Positions 46,397-57,209 of a stretch of 64,000 bases of DNA are shown here, in pieces. Every line of letters starts with the position of its first letter. Position 1 is the first letter of the stretch. The stretch comes from Calycina herbarum (lineage: Eukaryota > Ascomycota > Leotiomycetes > Helotiales > Pezizellaceae): the NCBI GenBank assembly GCA_001414485.1, contig LLEY01000017.1, positions 124,001 through 188,000 of the forward strand, written 5' to 3'. The notes below the pieces were generated by a model. It had not been told where the DNA came from. It saw only the letters and a program-made list of their open reading frames with translations, and made no database searches. Both the position numbers and the translations under genes were made by a program.

Positions 46397-48297
46397 ATGG
46401 CCTCTCCAAATCCTGCTATTCCAACCCACGGGTTTGCAAAGTCTGGAGCTGGTACACCAATTCTCGCCATTCGAGGAATCCTCTGCATGTCATGTTGGAA
46501 CGAGTTTCCCCTCGGCTCCTTGAAAAAGTGTACTGGCTGCAGACGTGCAGCTTACTGCTCGACGAAATGTCAAAAGAATGATTGGGCGGATGGCCATAAG
46601 GAATTTTGCCAATTCTCTCGCGGATTCAATTCAAATGTTGCTCAGATCCCACCACCTGGAAGGTCATGGGAGGAATATAGCACTGAAAAGGTATGTTGAG
46701 TTAGAGATTCTCCTTTTCTCCAAATTTTTGTATTTTTAGCTGACTTTGATGAAAATTATAGTGGGCTGAAGTAATGGCATATAGAGTTAACAAGCAGTCA
46801 CTCGCAGAAATGGCGGCTGGTACTTATTGCGATGACTGGCGCCTGATATTGTAAGTAACTTCATGACACTTGAAGAATATCCTGCATTTTCAGTTTACCT
46901 CTCATCTTCCCTTTCATTTATTGAAAATACTATTGGATCTGATACTCAGAATAGGTACGAGACAGTATGTCACTACTGCTACCGCTCAGCACTCCATCTA
47001 AAGAAAGATGAGACACTGAAGTTATGTTCAACATGCGAGATTGCTCCATTCTGTCCATCGTGTCCGCAAAGCCACTCGGAATCTCAATGTGCACTGTTTT
47101 CTGAATTAGCCTTCGATGAGAGGTTCTTGGTAGATTATATTCAGCACACAGGCGAGAATTTTGTCATTGATAGGACGCGAGTACCAAGGACTCGATATAT
47201 TCCCTTATCAAGTGCGACTGGGTGTAAGTATTTTTATATTCTTGCCTTCTCATGTTTTAACGAGAGCACGAACTTATCATTTCGCAAACTTACTTTTCAT
47301 CTTTCCTAGGGTTCGATTACTACACAAGAGTATCCGACAAAGGCTACGCACTCCGCTCATATTCAGACATAATCCCAAAAATAAACCACAACCCCGCCTC
47401 AGCACTCGGCCTGATGAGAAAGCTAACCACATCCCTCACTCTCCCCTTAACCATCATCGCCGCATTAGAAGAACTAATGCCCGATCTCACCACCGTCAAA
47501 ACCCTCAACATCCATCTCATCGGCGCTTCCTCCAAAGAAACCCTCCACTTTCCAGTCTTCGAAGAAATCCTGCATCACCTCCCGGCCCTCAAAGAGTTGA
47601 AAATCTCAGCCATCGGTTTCGAACTCCCTCAAAACCTCGTGGATCAACACACCCAACATGGAAAACCAGTTGAAATAGATTGCTGCGATGATTGTATCCC
47701 CCAAGGACGAACCCAATCGCTTACTTTATGGAAAGGCGCCTACCACGACTTCGCAGTCTCAAATCGCTACGAAAAACCGGATTTGGCAGTAGCTTTCCAA
47801 TCAGGGTTTTCTCAAAATGATAGGTTTGAGTGGGCGCCTACTATCAAATATCTTGCTCAGGCTTCTCATCCTACGATGTTTACAACTTATACTGAGCTGG
47901 AGATGAAAGAGGAGGCTGATATTTTCAGAACTCTTGGGGTGGATTTTCTGAAGGAACCAGAGGTCAATAAGTGGAGGAGTATGTACCCAGCTTCTCCGAG
48001 TAAATTTCTTCTTTGGGTAAATTCCAAAGCTGAGACATCCCTCATACCTAAACTTTCGATAGCAGTCCTTGAGGCTCTCGCTACTTCTACTCCTCAAATA
48101 TTCCCAAAGAAGTATACTGACTCCGAGATCCTGTAGGTTTGGTTCCTGTGCTGGATCCTCCGACGAAGAATGAGGATGACGATGGCATGCTTGGACGGTT
48201 GTATGGGGGTGACAATGTGCTGCTGATGAATGAGAAGGAGGGGAGCGTTTATTATCATCATTATTATTGGTATATCATTGGTCCAAAGGCAAGTTGA
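46397..48297 (+). CDS. MYND zinc-finger protein with MSS51-C-like domain, apparent C-terminal frameshift
   Basis: Exons 46397-46690, 46762-46850, 46955-47223 and 47310-48136 give 492 aa up to TAG at 48134-48136. The MYND finger near residues 30-75 is C-x2-C...C-x2-C...YCSTKCQKNDW...HKEFC. A second Cys-rich patch (CHYCYRSA...LCSTC...FCPSC) follows at about 135-180. Then WFDYYTRVSDK, LTLPLTIIAALEEL, LNIHLIGASSKE and HLPALKELKISAIG form the C-terminal domain seen in fungal MSS51-related MYND proteins. Immediately after the stop, another frame reads PVGLVPVLDPP...GRLYGGDN...YYHHYYWYIIGPKAS and ends TGA at 48295-48297; this looks like the true C-terminus displaced by one base. Possible causes are a deletion, a sequencing error or decay. 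Role inferred only from domain. Confidence 0.75.
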
Positions 48298-48661
48298 AAA
48301 TTAGTGCAGGATCGGGATATAGAAGAATATCATGGTAGAAAGGTAGTGCGGTGAAACAAAAGCGATATACCTTACGATACAGCACATACATCAACTGTAC
48401 ACGAGGGAGGATTGTCTTAGAAAATACTGAAGATAGACGAGCAATCGAATTTTGCTACTAAAAATTACAGTTAAATTAAGCAGAGAGCCAGGGTCAACTA
48501 CTGAAATGTTTCCACCGAACTCACCAATGCTTGTTCGGGTGTAAGCTACCCCAAAGCCGACCCTCGGCAAACCCCACCAAAATGGCACCACCAACAGCTC
48601 CATTCCTCCTTCCTTTACCCATCACAACTCCATCCATATCGCAACCTAGAACATCGCAAAA

Positions 48662-49486
48662 ATGCTCCTCCTAGGCCTCACCGGTTCAATCGCGACCGGA
48701 AAATCAACCGTCTCCTCTATCCTCTCCTCCCCACCTTACTCCCTCCCAATAATCGATGCAGACATCCTCGCGCGCAAGGTAGTAGAACCCGGGACCCCAG
48801 GCTACTCTAAAATCCTCGCACATTTCCTCCCCTCGACCCCCGATCTCCTCCTCGAACCCTCTCAATACGATGTCGCCAAATTCCCTAAAGGCGCGCCGTT
48901 GAATAGACCCGCGCTGGGAAGGAGGGTGTTTGGTAATAGCGAAGAGAGGAAGAGGGATAGGAAGGTGCTGAATGGGATTGTACATCCTGCGGTTAGGATG
49001 GCGATGTACAAAGCTCTCTTGGGACATTATTTGAAGGGATGTTGGGCAGTGGTACTTGATGTGCCGCTGTTGTTTGAGAGTGGACTGGATGTTATTTGCG
49101 GTACAGTACTTGTGGTTGCTGTGCGGGATCCGGAGATACAGATGCGCAGATTAATGGAACGGGATTCGCATTTGACAAGGGAGGATGCAGAGAACAGAGT
49201 TAGGAGTCAGGGAGATGTGAGGGAGAAGGCGAAACGAGCGGAGTTTATGGAGAGAGAAGCGGGAAGAGGGTTGGTGGTGTGGAATGATGAGGGGAAGGAG
49301 GAGTTGAAGAATGAGCTTGATAAGGTTATGCTGAAGTTGAAGGGGACGAGTCCGAGGTGGTGGGCTTGGTTGTTGTTACTTTGTCCGCCGCTTGCTGGGT
49401 TGGTGGGGGTGTGGAGTTATTGGAGGGGGACTGTGGTGAGTCGGAAATGGGGTCAGCAAGAATTGAGGGAGAGGGCGAAGCTTTGA
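48662..49486 (+). CDS. cab5: Dephospho-CoA kinase
   Basis: A single 274-aa exon beginning at the ATG at 48662 (CGCAAAAATG). The P-loop GLTGSIATGKST (about residues 5-16) is followed by IDADILAR (DAD substrate motif), VFGNSEERK, LNGIVHPAVR, VLDVPLLFESGLD and RRLMERD with NRVRSQ, the standard CoaE signature set. The C-terminus has a hydrophobic span (WWAWLLLLCPPLAGLVGVW, near 236-254) then a basic tail, a membrane anchor seen in other ascomycete CAB5 proteins. It makes CoA from dephospho-CoA with ATP, the last step of CoA synthesis. Confidence 0.95.
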   Translation: MLLLGLTGSIATGKSTVSSILSSPPYSLPIIDADILARKVVEPGTPGYSKILAHFLPSTPDLLLEPSQYDVAKFPKGAPLNRPALGRRVFGNSEERKRDRKVLNGIVHPAVRMAMYKALLGHYLKGCWAVVLDVPLLFESGLDVICGTVLVVAVRDPEIQMRRLMERDSHLTREDAENRVRSQGDVREKAKRAEFMEREAGRGLVVWNDEGKEELKNELDKVMLKLKGTSPRWWAWLLLLCPPLAGLVGVWSYWRGTVVSRKWGQQELRERAKL

Positions 49487-51455
49487 TGCTGATTTATGAG
49501 CTTGATATGGTGTATTTGAGGGCGTGGGACATAAGAAAGCCGAGAGCTGATCTTATGAGGGAAGATATTGCAAAGCCATTCAGGATTGATTCCCCTGGGA
49601 TATCTCCCTGGTTGCCAAAGCTTTGCGGGATATTTTCTGCTACTGAGGATATTTCAAGCTACCCTTTGGATTTTGGATATTCGCGGGGCGTCCATCTGGG
49701 TAATTATTTTTTGGCACTGGCTGGTTGAACCAGCAACGCGCAATAATCATGCAGCAAATCTTTAAATTTGGGACCATAGAGGTAGTTCGGCCTATTTACA
49801 AACTTATGGCTTGGAGAAGAATGTAAGATTTCTGTAAGACTCATAACATCTGTTTATTTAATCTAATATCTGGCGTTGAGCCCCCTCCAGCCCAATATAC
49901 TTTGCTACAGGAATTCTGCTGACTGCAAAGGACAGGCAATTGCGAGATTTCATTGAATCACGAAAAAACCCCCTGCTAAGGGAAAGCCGTGTATTTTCTG
50001 GGCTGCAACACTCTTCCTGAGAAGACCTAGAGCTGAGGAGGCGCTCAAGCTTTTGTCGGGCATTGGTTTTTGCGAGGCTGAGGAAGGCGCCATTCACCCT
50101 TGCCTCCCTCCGGGTTCCTCCAGTAAGATTCCGCCTGTATCCTGACGAACGGTAGGCGTCTATTCGGATAATCATGGTTATTATTCTAGAAGGTTAGGAG
50201 AATCAAGAAATCGAACTTCTCATTCTACTAAAATGTCTCGAATAATACCCTTTATTATCTAAGCTGATTCGCACAATCTATGGGAAAGTAGCCGAAGCCT
50301 GACGGTGGGTATGCTCGAATCTCTTACATCGGAATCATATGCATTAAAAGATATTATTCTAAAATGTCTGTGGCAATTAAGTTGATATAACAGAATGCTA
50401 TATGATGAAAAAAGATGAAGATGAGGGATGGAGGAGCTCTGGTAAGTCATAATGGTTGTCTTCATTATTTTGGTATAATATAGATGTGCGAATCGGATGC
50501 TCGTAGGGACTTTTACTTTTGAGGATAGTTCGACTTGTCTACAACTCCATGGCGTTGGAAATGAAGGAGCGACCATGGTGGTTGCGCTTTCCATCGGCGA
50601 GGACAGTGTTGTGTTGAGTTGAGTTCGTCAGTTGGGAAGGAGCGACCCGGGTGTCGCCCTTACCGCAATGCTTCTTCCAGCCGGATTTCATTTTTCTGTA
50701 CTTTCATGGAGCACCATCCCAACTCTTCTGCGCCAATTTTCGTAAGGGTTTATTGAACTTGTTTGTGGATTTTATATGTATGGTTGGACCTTTTGGACGC
50801 GTTTTCCCCATCCAGCTCGATTGCGTCTCTTCCAAGTCTACAGGGCGCGTCGTTTCACACCTGCTTGTCGAACTTCTGCAACGATTCATCGATTTCTTGT
50901 TTCTCCTCGAAAACTCGTTGCCGTTGGTTGAAGCTTTGATTGGGGTTTACTTGAATCAAGGCAAGTTCCGACCAAAGGTTGCTCAGCAAGCAACATTTGG
51001 ATCCACGGTCTGGTGCTCAGTATATGTATGGTTGCAGAGCCCATATCGACACTTCAACCTTTGTTCACTCCTTTCTATGCCGCTGTTGAGAGGACTAGAA
51101 ATAGATTAGGAACAGTTCCTGTACAAAATGTATTCCCACACCATTCCATAGCAAGAGACTTGAGCTGACCCTTGCTCTTAAATAGAGTACAACGCCATAT
51201 GTTAAAGAAGGCCATGAAGTCGAATATCCTGGTTTCCACTATCTTGTTGATATTGTGAATCACTCACTTCCCCGCGTTTTGTACATGTGATTCAAGTAAT
51301 GTACGCGGCCTACATTTACCTCCTCCATCATGCACAATCACTAACCACATTATCTTTATTTTTACCAGCTATGTACAGTACAATATCAAACATTATTATC
51401 CACCCATTCAACAATCTCAACTATTTATCATTAGCCTTGAGGCTTCGAAAATACG
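49487..51455. other. Intergenic; repeat motif at 50637
   Basis: No supported gene. The minus frame 50175-49858 and the plus frame 50651-51109 are isolated, without domain resemblance and in DNA with no splice context. A core GGGAAGGAGCGAC copy lies at 50637-50649. Confidence 0.4.
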
Positions 51456-54400
51456 ATGCCACTACTTGTGGTTCATCCGAAGTCCCTAGCAAAGTGGGGA
51501 CCGAAATCATATAGAGACAATTTACCCCGGGACGGCCCCCCTTTACCAGAGTTAGACGCTTCTTCCAAGACACCTCCAACCGATAAATTGAAGCCAGTTC
51601 CCAGTCCAGTGCCGGTACCAGTGCCCAATGAGACCACCTCCAAGGCGACAGGACCCGAGGAAAAGAAACCAGAGGAAGTTAAGCCAGTTACAAAAAAACC
51701 ACCATCGGACAAGGCCAAGAAAGAGCCAAAGCCAAATCCACCCGAGAAGAAGGCTCCCCCTCCTCGCAATCAAGCCGTTACCGTCGAGTATTCAGATTCT
51801 GAGTATGATTCATTGACAACTTGTACCACCGACACGCCATTTTCCCAACTGAAGTTTAAGATTGTGAAAAAAGGCTGTTCAAAATCCTCACCATTCCCAA
51901 AGCAGAAATATATACCTACGGGCGAGAAAAAAACAGCCAAGAGGGTCAAGTTTGAGGGAACTGAACCTCAGCTGAAATCCTGCCTCAAGAAAACCAAAGG
52001 CGACAAGGAGTGTGTTGTGATTGACGAAAGTCGTTGCATCGATTCCATCACAAGAGAGAATACTCTGCGGAACACTGGAGTTAAGACTGCGCGGCAGGAT
52101 CAAGAATCTTCCAAAGGCGGACAGATTGTTAGTCAAGAGAAGTGCACTCGCTTCCAGTTACCAGATAGCTGCGACAACAACAATACTTACGATTCAAACT
52201 GTCACGATCAACCTCAACCTCAATGCCTTCGAGATAATCGACAAAGTGAACACCAAACTCACTTCAGCCAGAACAAACAGCACGGCAACTTCCCAGCCAA
52301 TCAAAGATCGAGTCAACACGATTGTCAACACTGTCAAGGGCATGTAGTGAATCAAAATCCCAACTACGACGTCACCTCATCGCGTGTTGATCCGAACTTT
52401 TGTAGCTTTGCGACACCTCGTCAGCACAAATCACCTTCTGCTCAACAAGATTCTTACCAACATACCAACTGTCACGTTGGAACTTGCGATCAGAGACACG
52501 ATACTTCTCAGCCTTCGAACAGCAAACGCGTACGAATTCCGCGCGACGATCTATCTCAAGCAATGGCTTCCTTCAATCAACACCTGCAAGTGATCCAGGC
52601 TGCCAGAGCTGAAGTGATCGTACGCGAGGATGTCATCGAAACTCCAAATGATCCTCGACCAAACGCCTTCTACTGCTCGAAGACAAACAAACTAAGAGTC
52701 TATCACGGACCCAACTATGGCAACCCATATGTCAGCCTTCTCCCTCATCAGCAACTCCCAATCGGCACGTATCCTCATCATGCTGGCCAATTTATGCCAG
52801 CAGCTCCTCTCCAGATTCCGGGTGGCCCACCCCCAATGCCAACTCCGCATCCACTGTCGCGTGGTCAACCGAGCCCTGCTATGAGCAATCGCAATGTCAA
52901 TTTCAACGATGGTAACAACCAAAATCGAGACTTCAGTGGTGGAAGCAATCAAAATCAAAATTCTGGGGGCCGCAGTCATGGCACACCCCATCCAAAGCAC
53001 CAAACTCCAGTTGTGGCGCCAAATGGATGGGTGGAGTTGACACCGGAGCAGGCAGATGACATGGCCAATGGTATCATTCCGGGAGCATGGCCATCGAACA
53101 ACGGTGGAGGAAATAACAACTCGAACAACTGGGGAGGAAATAACAACCAATCGAAACCCAACTCTCCGCAAAATAACTCTGGAGGTGGCAATTCAAACGG
53201 CTGGGGAGGAAACAATAACCAGTCTAAGCCCAATTCGCCACCTGCGCAGCAGAACAACTCTGGATGGGACTCAAATTCAGCTTCAAATAACCGTGGAAAC
53301 AATAACCAGTCAAAACCAAGCTCACCGCAAAATAACCTTGGAGGAGGAAACTCGAACTCGGGTGGCAATAACAATGGTTCGCGAAATCAGAGCGGTGGAA
53401 ATAACAACCAGGGTTCAAACAGAAGCAATGCTGGCAGAACACCTCGTTCGACAAAGTCATCTCACTCCAGACCAGGTGGAAACAACAATTCCTCCAACAA
53501 CAACAACTCATCTGGTGGAGCCAATAACAACTCTGGAAATAACAATAGCGGAAGCTCTTGGAACAACGACTCGGGTAACAATAATTCCTCGGGGGGCGGA
53601 GGATGGGATTCAGGTGGAAACAATGACTCCAACAACAACAATAACGATTCCTGGAACAACGACTCTGGCAATAATAATGATTCCGGTGGAGGAGAAACGA
53701 GTTGGGACAACAACAACTCAGGAAACGATAACTCGGGCGGCTGGAACAACGACTCCTCCAATGATAACTCTGGCGGCGGCGGTGAGGATTCTTGGAACAA
53801 TAACTCGGGCAATGACAATTCGGGAGGTGGCTGGAACAATGATTCTTCGAACGATAATTCCGGAAATGATAACTCGGGGAGCGGATGGAATAATGATGAG
53901 TCTAACAACAATAATTCTGGTGGGGATTCCTGGAATAACGATTCGAATAACAATAATTCTGGTGGCGACTCGTGGAATAACGATGAGTCCAACAACAACA
54001 ACAACTCCGGCGGAGATTCGTTGAATAAGGATTCTTCTAACAGCAACAATAATTCTGGAGGAGGTTCTTGGAATAACGAATCGTCGAATAACAACAACTC
54101 TGGTGGCGACTCGTGGAACAATGACTCGTCTAACAATAATAACAACTCTTCTGGCGGCGGAGGATGGGACTCGGGAGGAGGAGGTGGTGGAAATTCATCA
54201 TGGGATTCCAACAATAACAACTCAGGCGGCGGTGTAAATAATAACAATTCGCCGACTGGGGGTGGAGGGAACTCGTGGAATTCAAGCAACTCAAACCGGG
54301 GCGGAAACAACAACAACTCATCAGGCGGAGGCGGAAATAGCTGGGGCTCTAATAACAATAATTCCAGCGGTGGAAACAACAATAATTCATCTGGTGGAGG

Positions 54401-54719
54401 GGGGTGGAATACTAACAAGCCTAAGAGCTCGAACAACAACAATTCGTCGGGTGGAGGCGGATGGAATACCAACAAACACAACAGCCCAAACAACAATAAC
54501 TCGTCTGGTGGAGGATGGAGTAGGGACAAACCTAGCAGCCCAGATAACGGCAATTCTTGGGGTGCTCCTGCCAATCCTGCACCTTGGGGTGATATGTCTG
54601 CTGCCCAGAGTGGTGGGAACTCTAGTAGAGATAAGCCTTGGCAGAATGATACGACGATGTCTGTTGGAAGCTGGGCTGATGGTTGCGGACCGACTACAAA
54701 ATCGAAGAGTGGCTGGTGA
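51456..54719 (+). CDS. Large Asn/Ser/Gly-rich, tryptophan-punctuated low-complexity protein
   Basis: A single exon of 1087 aa. Residues 1-120 are Pro/Lys-rich. About 120-380 holds dispersed Cys/His/Gln (KKGCSKSSP, QHDCQHCQGH, FCSFATPR). About 380-440 is the only ordered-looking part (FYCSKTNKLRVYHGPNYGNPYVSLL). A Pro-rich linker and NGWVELTPEQADDMANGIIPGAW follow. From about 550 to the end the sequence is N/S/G/D repeats such as NNNNSGG with single Trp residues every 10-20 positions in GGW, SGW, DSW or GSW contexts (about 29 in all), ending SGW-stop. The DNA (53460-54500) is a minisatellite-like AAC/GGT mosaic and both strands stay open. Prion-like composition; function unknown. Confidence 0.75.
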   Translation: MPLLVVHPKSLAKWGPKSYRDNLPRDGPPLPELDASSKTPPTDKLKPVPSPVPVPVPNETTSKATGPEEKKPEEVKPVTKKPPSDKAKKEPKPNPPEKKAPPPRNQAVTVEYSDSEYDSLTTCTTDTPFSQLKFKIVKKGCSKSSPFPKQKYIPTGEKKTAKRVKFEGTEPQLKSCLKKTKGDKECVVIDESRCIDSITRENTLRNTGVKTARQDQESSKGGQIVSQEKCTRFQLPDSCDNNNTYDSNCHDQPQPQCLRDNRQSEHQTHFSQNKQHGNFPANQRSSQHDCQHCQGHVVNQNPNYDVTSSRVDPNFCSFATPRQHKSPSAQQDSYQHTNCHVGTCDQRHDTSQPSNSKRVRIPRDDLSQAMASFNQHLQVIQAARAEVIVREDVIETPNDPRPNAFYCSKTNKLRVYHGPNYGNPYVSLLPHQQLPIGTYPHHAGQFMPAAPLQIPGGPPPMPTPHPLSRGQPSPAMSNRNVNFNDGNNQNRDFSGGSNQNQNSGGRSHGTPHPKHQTPVVAPNGWVELTPEQADDMANGIIPGAWPSNNGGGNNNSNNWGGNNNQSKPNSPQNNSGGGNSNGWGGNNNQSKPNSPPAQQNNSGWDSNSASNNRGNNNQSKPSSPQNNLGGGNSNSGGNNNGSRNQSGGNNNQGSNRSNAGRTPRSTKSSHSRPGGNNNSSNNNNSSGGANNNSGNNNSGSSWNNDSGNNNSSGGGGWDSGGNNDSNNNNNDSWNNDSGNNNDSGGGETSWDNNNSGNDNSGGWNNDSSNDNSGGGGEDSWNNNSGNDNSGGGWNNDSSNDNSGNDNSGSGWNNDESNNNNSGGDSWNNDSNNNNSGGDSWNNDESNNNNNSGGDSLNKDSSNSNNNSGGGSWNNESSNNNNSGGDSWNNDSSNNNNNSSGGGGWDSGGGGGGNSSWDSNNNNSGGGVNNNNSPTGGGGNSWNSSNSNRGGNNNNSSGGGGNSWGSNNNNSSGGNNNNSSGGGGWNTNKPKSSNNNNSSGGGGWNTNKHNSPNNNNSSGGGWSRDKPSSPDNGNSWGAPANPAPWGDMSAAQSGGNSSRDKPWQNDTTMSVGSWADGCGPTTKSKSGW
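53100..54560 (+). repeat. Coding minisatellite of Asn/Ser/Gly codons
   Basis: Blocks of AACAACAACAACTC, GGTGGAGG and TGGAACAACGACTC alternate for about 1.4 kb. Synonymous codons vary (AAC/AAT, TCC/TCT/TCG), so the protein repeat is older than the latest DNA duplications. The opposite strand therefore carries a long Leu/Pro-rich open frame without coding evidence. Confidence 0.6.
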
Positions 54720-56126
54720 GAGACTGGATATCACCAGTCTGTATGGTTTTATTTCTCTGGGAATGGAAAGTGCGCAGGAGAGTTTTGAGATGTTTGTGTA
54801 ATACTGGGAAATTTGGGCTCTCATTCTGGGGAGCGGCGCATTACAGCATGGGGCTTTTTATTGGGGAGTTGCTTTGTGGGTTGCTATCTTGGGAAAGGGG
54901 TAGCGTTCGAGATTTTTGCTGGCTTTGAAGTTTTGAGATGGGACTGATTTTTACATTATTGATATTGCAATACAATTTCGTTGTTTTCAGGTGCTTTGTC
55001 TTTGATGAAGAAATTTATGTTCGTGAGACCGCGAGACTTCTGAGATTTGGCTGCGGCCCTTGCTAGAACGAGGAGACCAGTGAAGCTTGCCTTTACCGGC
55101 CAAAAAATGCCAGAGTTGGTAGGCTAAGAAGCGTCAATTACTCCTTCCGTCTTCTCTCCCCACCACCCCCACAGCAGCAGACATGGAGCGTCATGTTGAC
55201 CTGACAGTATAAATTCTTGTTCTTCCTGGGCTATCTGGGAATAGAGTAACAGACTCGATTTTGGTTGGTGGAAGAAAGGAGAGGAAATGACAGGGGTGAT
55301 TAGCCAGCCAACCACCATGGTAAACCATGAGAAGAGTGAGGTGCAGACGGGTGCATATTTTGTTGCATGTCGCTTTGGTAGTTGCGTTGGGCTGCCTACT
55401 AATAGTGTATGAAAAAGCACCCTAAAATTTCTCTCCTATTGCCCTTCTGATTACGGTTTAAATCCACACACGCACCCGTTCCCGTCTGAGCAACCTTGAT
55501 TCACCCTTCCAAAGGCCATCACCTTGTATAGAAAACAACAATTTGAAAGGTATAAGTTACGGGGAGGTAGATTGAAATTTCGGAAGAGAAATGGAAAGAT
55601 TGGTGAAGATCATGGTGGTCTACTACGGGAGAGGAAGAGCTGAACAAGTTCCTGGACTGCTTGGTGATGTCTTTGAAATAGATAAATTTGGACAATTGAA
55701 TACTTTGACAGATAAGATGGAGTCACCGAAGGTCTTTTGATAAGTTGTTGTTATGTAAGTTCCTTGATTATAATTCATTTCTCTATTTAAGCGAGAGAAA
55801 CGAAGTGCTTTGAGTACCTATCTGAAAAAATAGATTTTCGTAAGTATTTCAATGCAACTTTAATTCCTCTTTTAACTAAGATATTTAATTTATCTAAATC
55901 GTTTTCCAACACTTAATCTCTTTCCATATCAAAAATGGTCCTCTCCCCAGAGACCTGATCGTCATGAAATTCCAGGGAAGTTTGTCTCTTACTTATGATC
56001 AGCGACTCAGTTAGATGCAAAGCGTAAATTCTTCATTTCTATCATATTTCCCAACCGAGTCTAAAACGCCACACACCCGCTAATCCCCTACTGACAAATC
56101 ATAACCCCCATTCTCCCATTTTTCGC
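54720..56126. other. Intergenic, no supported gene
   Basis: Downstream of the low-complexity gene and downstream of the dehydrogenase. A 98-codon minus frame at 55420-55124 starts with ATG and has one hydrophobic stretch, but nothing else supports it. Confidence 0.4.
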
Positions 56127-57209
56127 CTAATTAACCCTCACCAAAAGACTCCCAACACCACTCCCCTTCCCCCAGCTTCGATGAGCCGCCCTGATATCTT
56201 CAGTATTCTTCATCTCAAAAATCTGCTTGATAGGAACCTCAATCTTCCCACTCCTGGTCAATTCAAATAAAGCCTCCAAATCACTTTCAAAATGCGGATC
56301 ATCCCTCGCAATATAATAAAATACCGCCCGTCTCCCCTCCCAAAACTTCAAGTAATTCCGAGCAAAAAGCTTCGCCACTGGAGGAATCATAGATCTTGAT
56401 GCCTCCCCTTCGCCAGAGAAGTTATTCATGTTCCCACCATATCCAACGAGGATACCAGATTTGTGGTTGAGTATCGAATATGATTCATCCCAGGACTCAA
56501 ATCCGAGGGGGTCAAAGATGGCGTCTACGCCACCGAGGTCGGTCATCGCTTTCATCCAATCTTTATTTCTGTAATCGAAAGGTGTTGCTCCTGGGAGTCC
56601 GGCTCTAACTGCTTCGTGATTCTTAGGACTCGCGGTGCCGAAAACAGTCGCTCCTTGAAGGGAAGAGAGAATAGCAATCGCCCATCCCACAGCCCCAGAA
56701 ATCCCATGCACGAAAATCTTCTGCCCAGCCTTAACAGAAGCTGCACGCATCACCATTTCATACGCCGTATTCCAATCCAAAATCAAAGCCGGTGCTGCTT
56801 CCAAACTAACACCCTTCGGAACAGGAATCACGAATTTTTCGGGTAAATTCGCTCTTGTGGCTTCAGCATCATAAATCGAGAGACATGTAACCGTATCGCC
56901 AATCTTGAACTTCGTACACCCTTCTCCAAGGCCCACAACGTGGCCTACAAGACAGTATCCGGGTGTTAGAGGCGCAGAATTCTGCATCGGGTATTGACCT
57001 TTACGCATGTTGATATCGGAGCCGCTGAAGCCGGAGTATGCTACTTGGACTTGGATTTCGTTTTTAGAAGGCGGTAACAGAAGTGCAGTTATTACTGAGA
57101 CTTTTGATTCGTCTCCGTAAGCTGAGATGAGGACTTTGCGGATTTCAGTGCCTTGTACTGAAGGTTTCTCGCTACCTAGAAGATGTTTGGGACAGAGGGC
57201 TTCAGGCAT
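56127..57209 (-). CDS. Zinc-less medium-chain dehydrogenase/reductase (quinone oxidoreductase-like)
   Basis: A single 360-aa exon from the ATG at 57209. GROES-like N-terminal half: VQVAYSGFSGSDINMRKGQYP, TPGYCLVGHVVGLGEGCTKFKIGDTV. Rossmann half: GQKIFVHGISGAVGWAIAILSSLQGA (A/G-x-G-x-x-G type NADPH loop), GGVDAIFDPLGFESWDES and GSGVGSLLVRV at the end. The structural Cys cluster of zinc ADHs is absent, and the catalytic Cys position is SD (GSD), pointing to a quinone oxidoreductase or enoyl-reductase type that reduces activated double bonds with NADPH. Substrate unknown. It stands alone, so there is no cluster evidence. Confidence 0.88.
   Translation of the reverse strand: MPEALCPKHLLGSEKPSVQGTEIRKVLISAYGDESKVSVITALLLPPSKNEIQVQVAYSGFSGSDINMRKGQYPMQNSAPLTPGYCLVGHVVGLGEGCTKFKIGDTVTCLSIYDAEATRANLPEKFVIPVPKGVSLEAAPALILDWNTAYEMVMRAASVKAGQKIFVHGISGAVGWAIAILSSLQGATVFGTASPKNHEAVRAGLPGATPFDYRNKDWMKAMTDLGGVDAIFDPLGFESWDESYSILNHKSGILVGYGGNMNNFSGEGEASRSMIPPVAKLFARNYLKFWEGRRAVFYYIARDDPHFESDLEALFELTRSGKIEVPIKQIFEMKNTEDIRAAHRSWGKGSGVGSLLVRVN

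Noticed and set aside
50651..51109. 152-codon plus frame and 105-codon minus frame at 49858-50175
   Set aside because: No domain, no leader or intron context, and neighbouring repeats; left as intergenic.
53462..54574. 370-codon minus-strand open frame rich in Leu and Pro
   Set aside because: It is the reverse of the Asn/Ser/Gly codon repeat: the same repetitive DNA keeps both strands open. No start context, no domain.
55124..55420. 98-codon minus frame with ATG and hydrophobic stretch
   Set aside because: Single weak feature, no homology cue, in DNA between two convergent gene 3' ends where a promoter is not expected.
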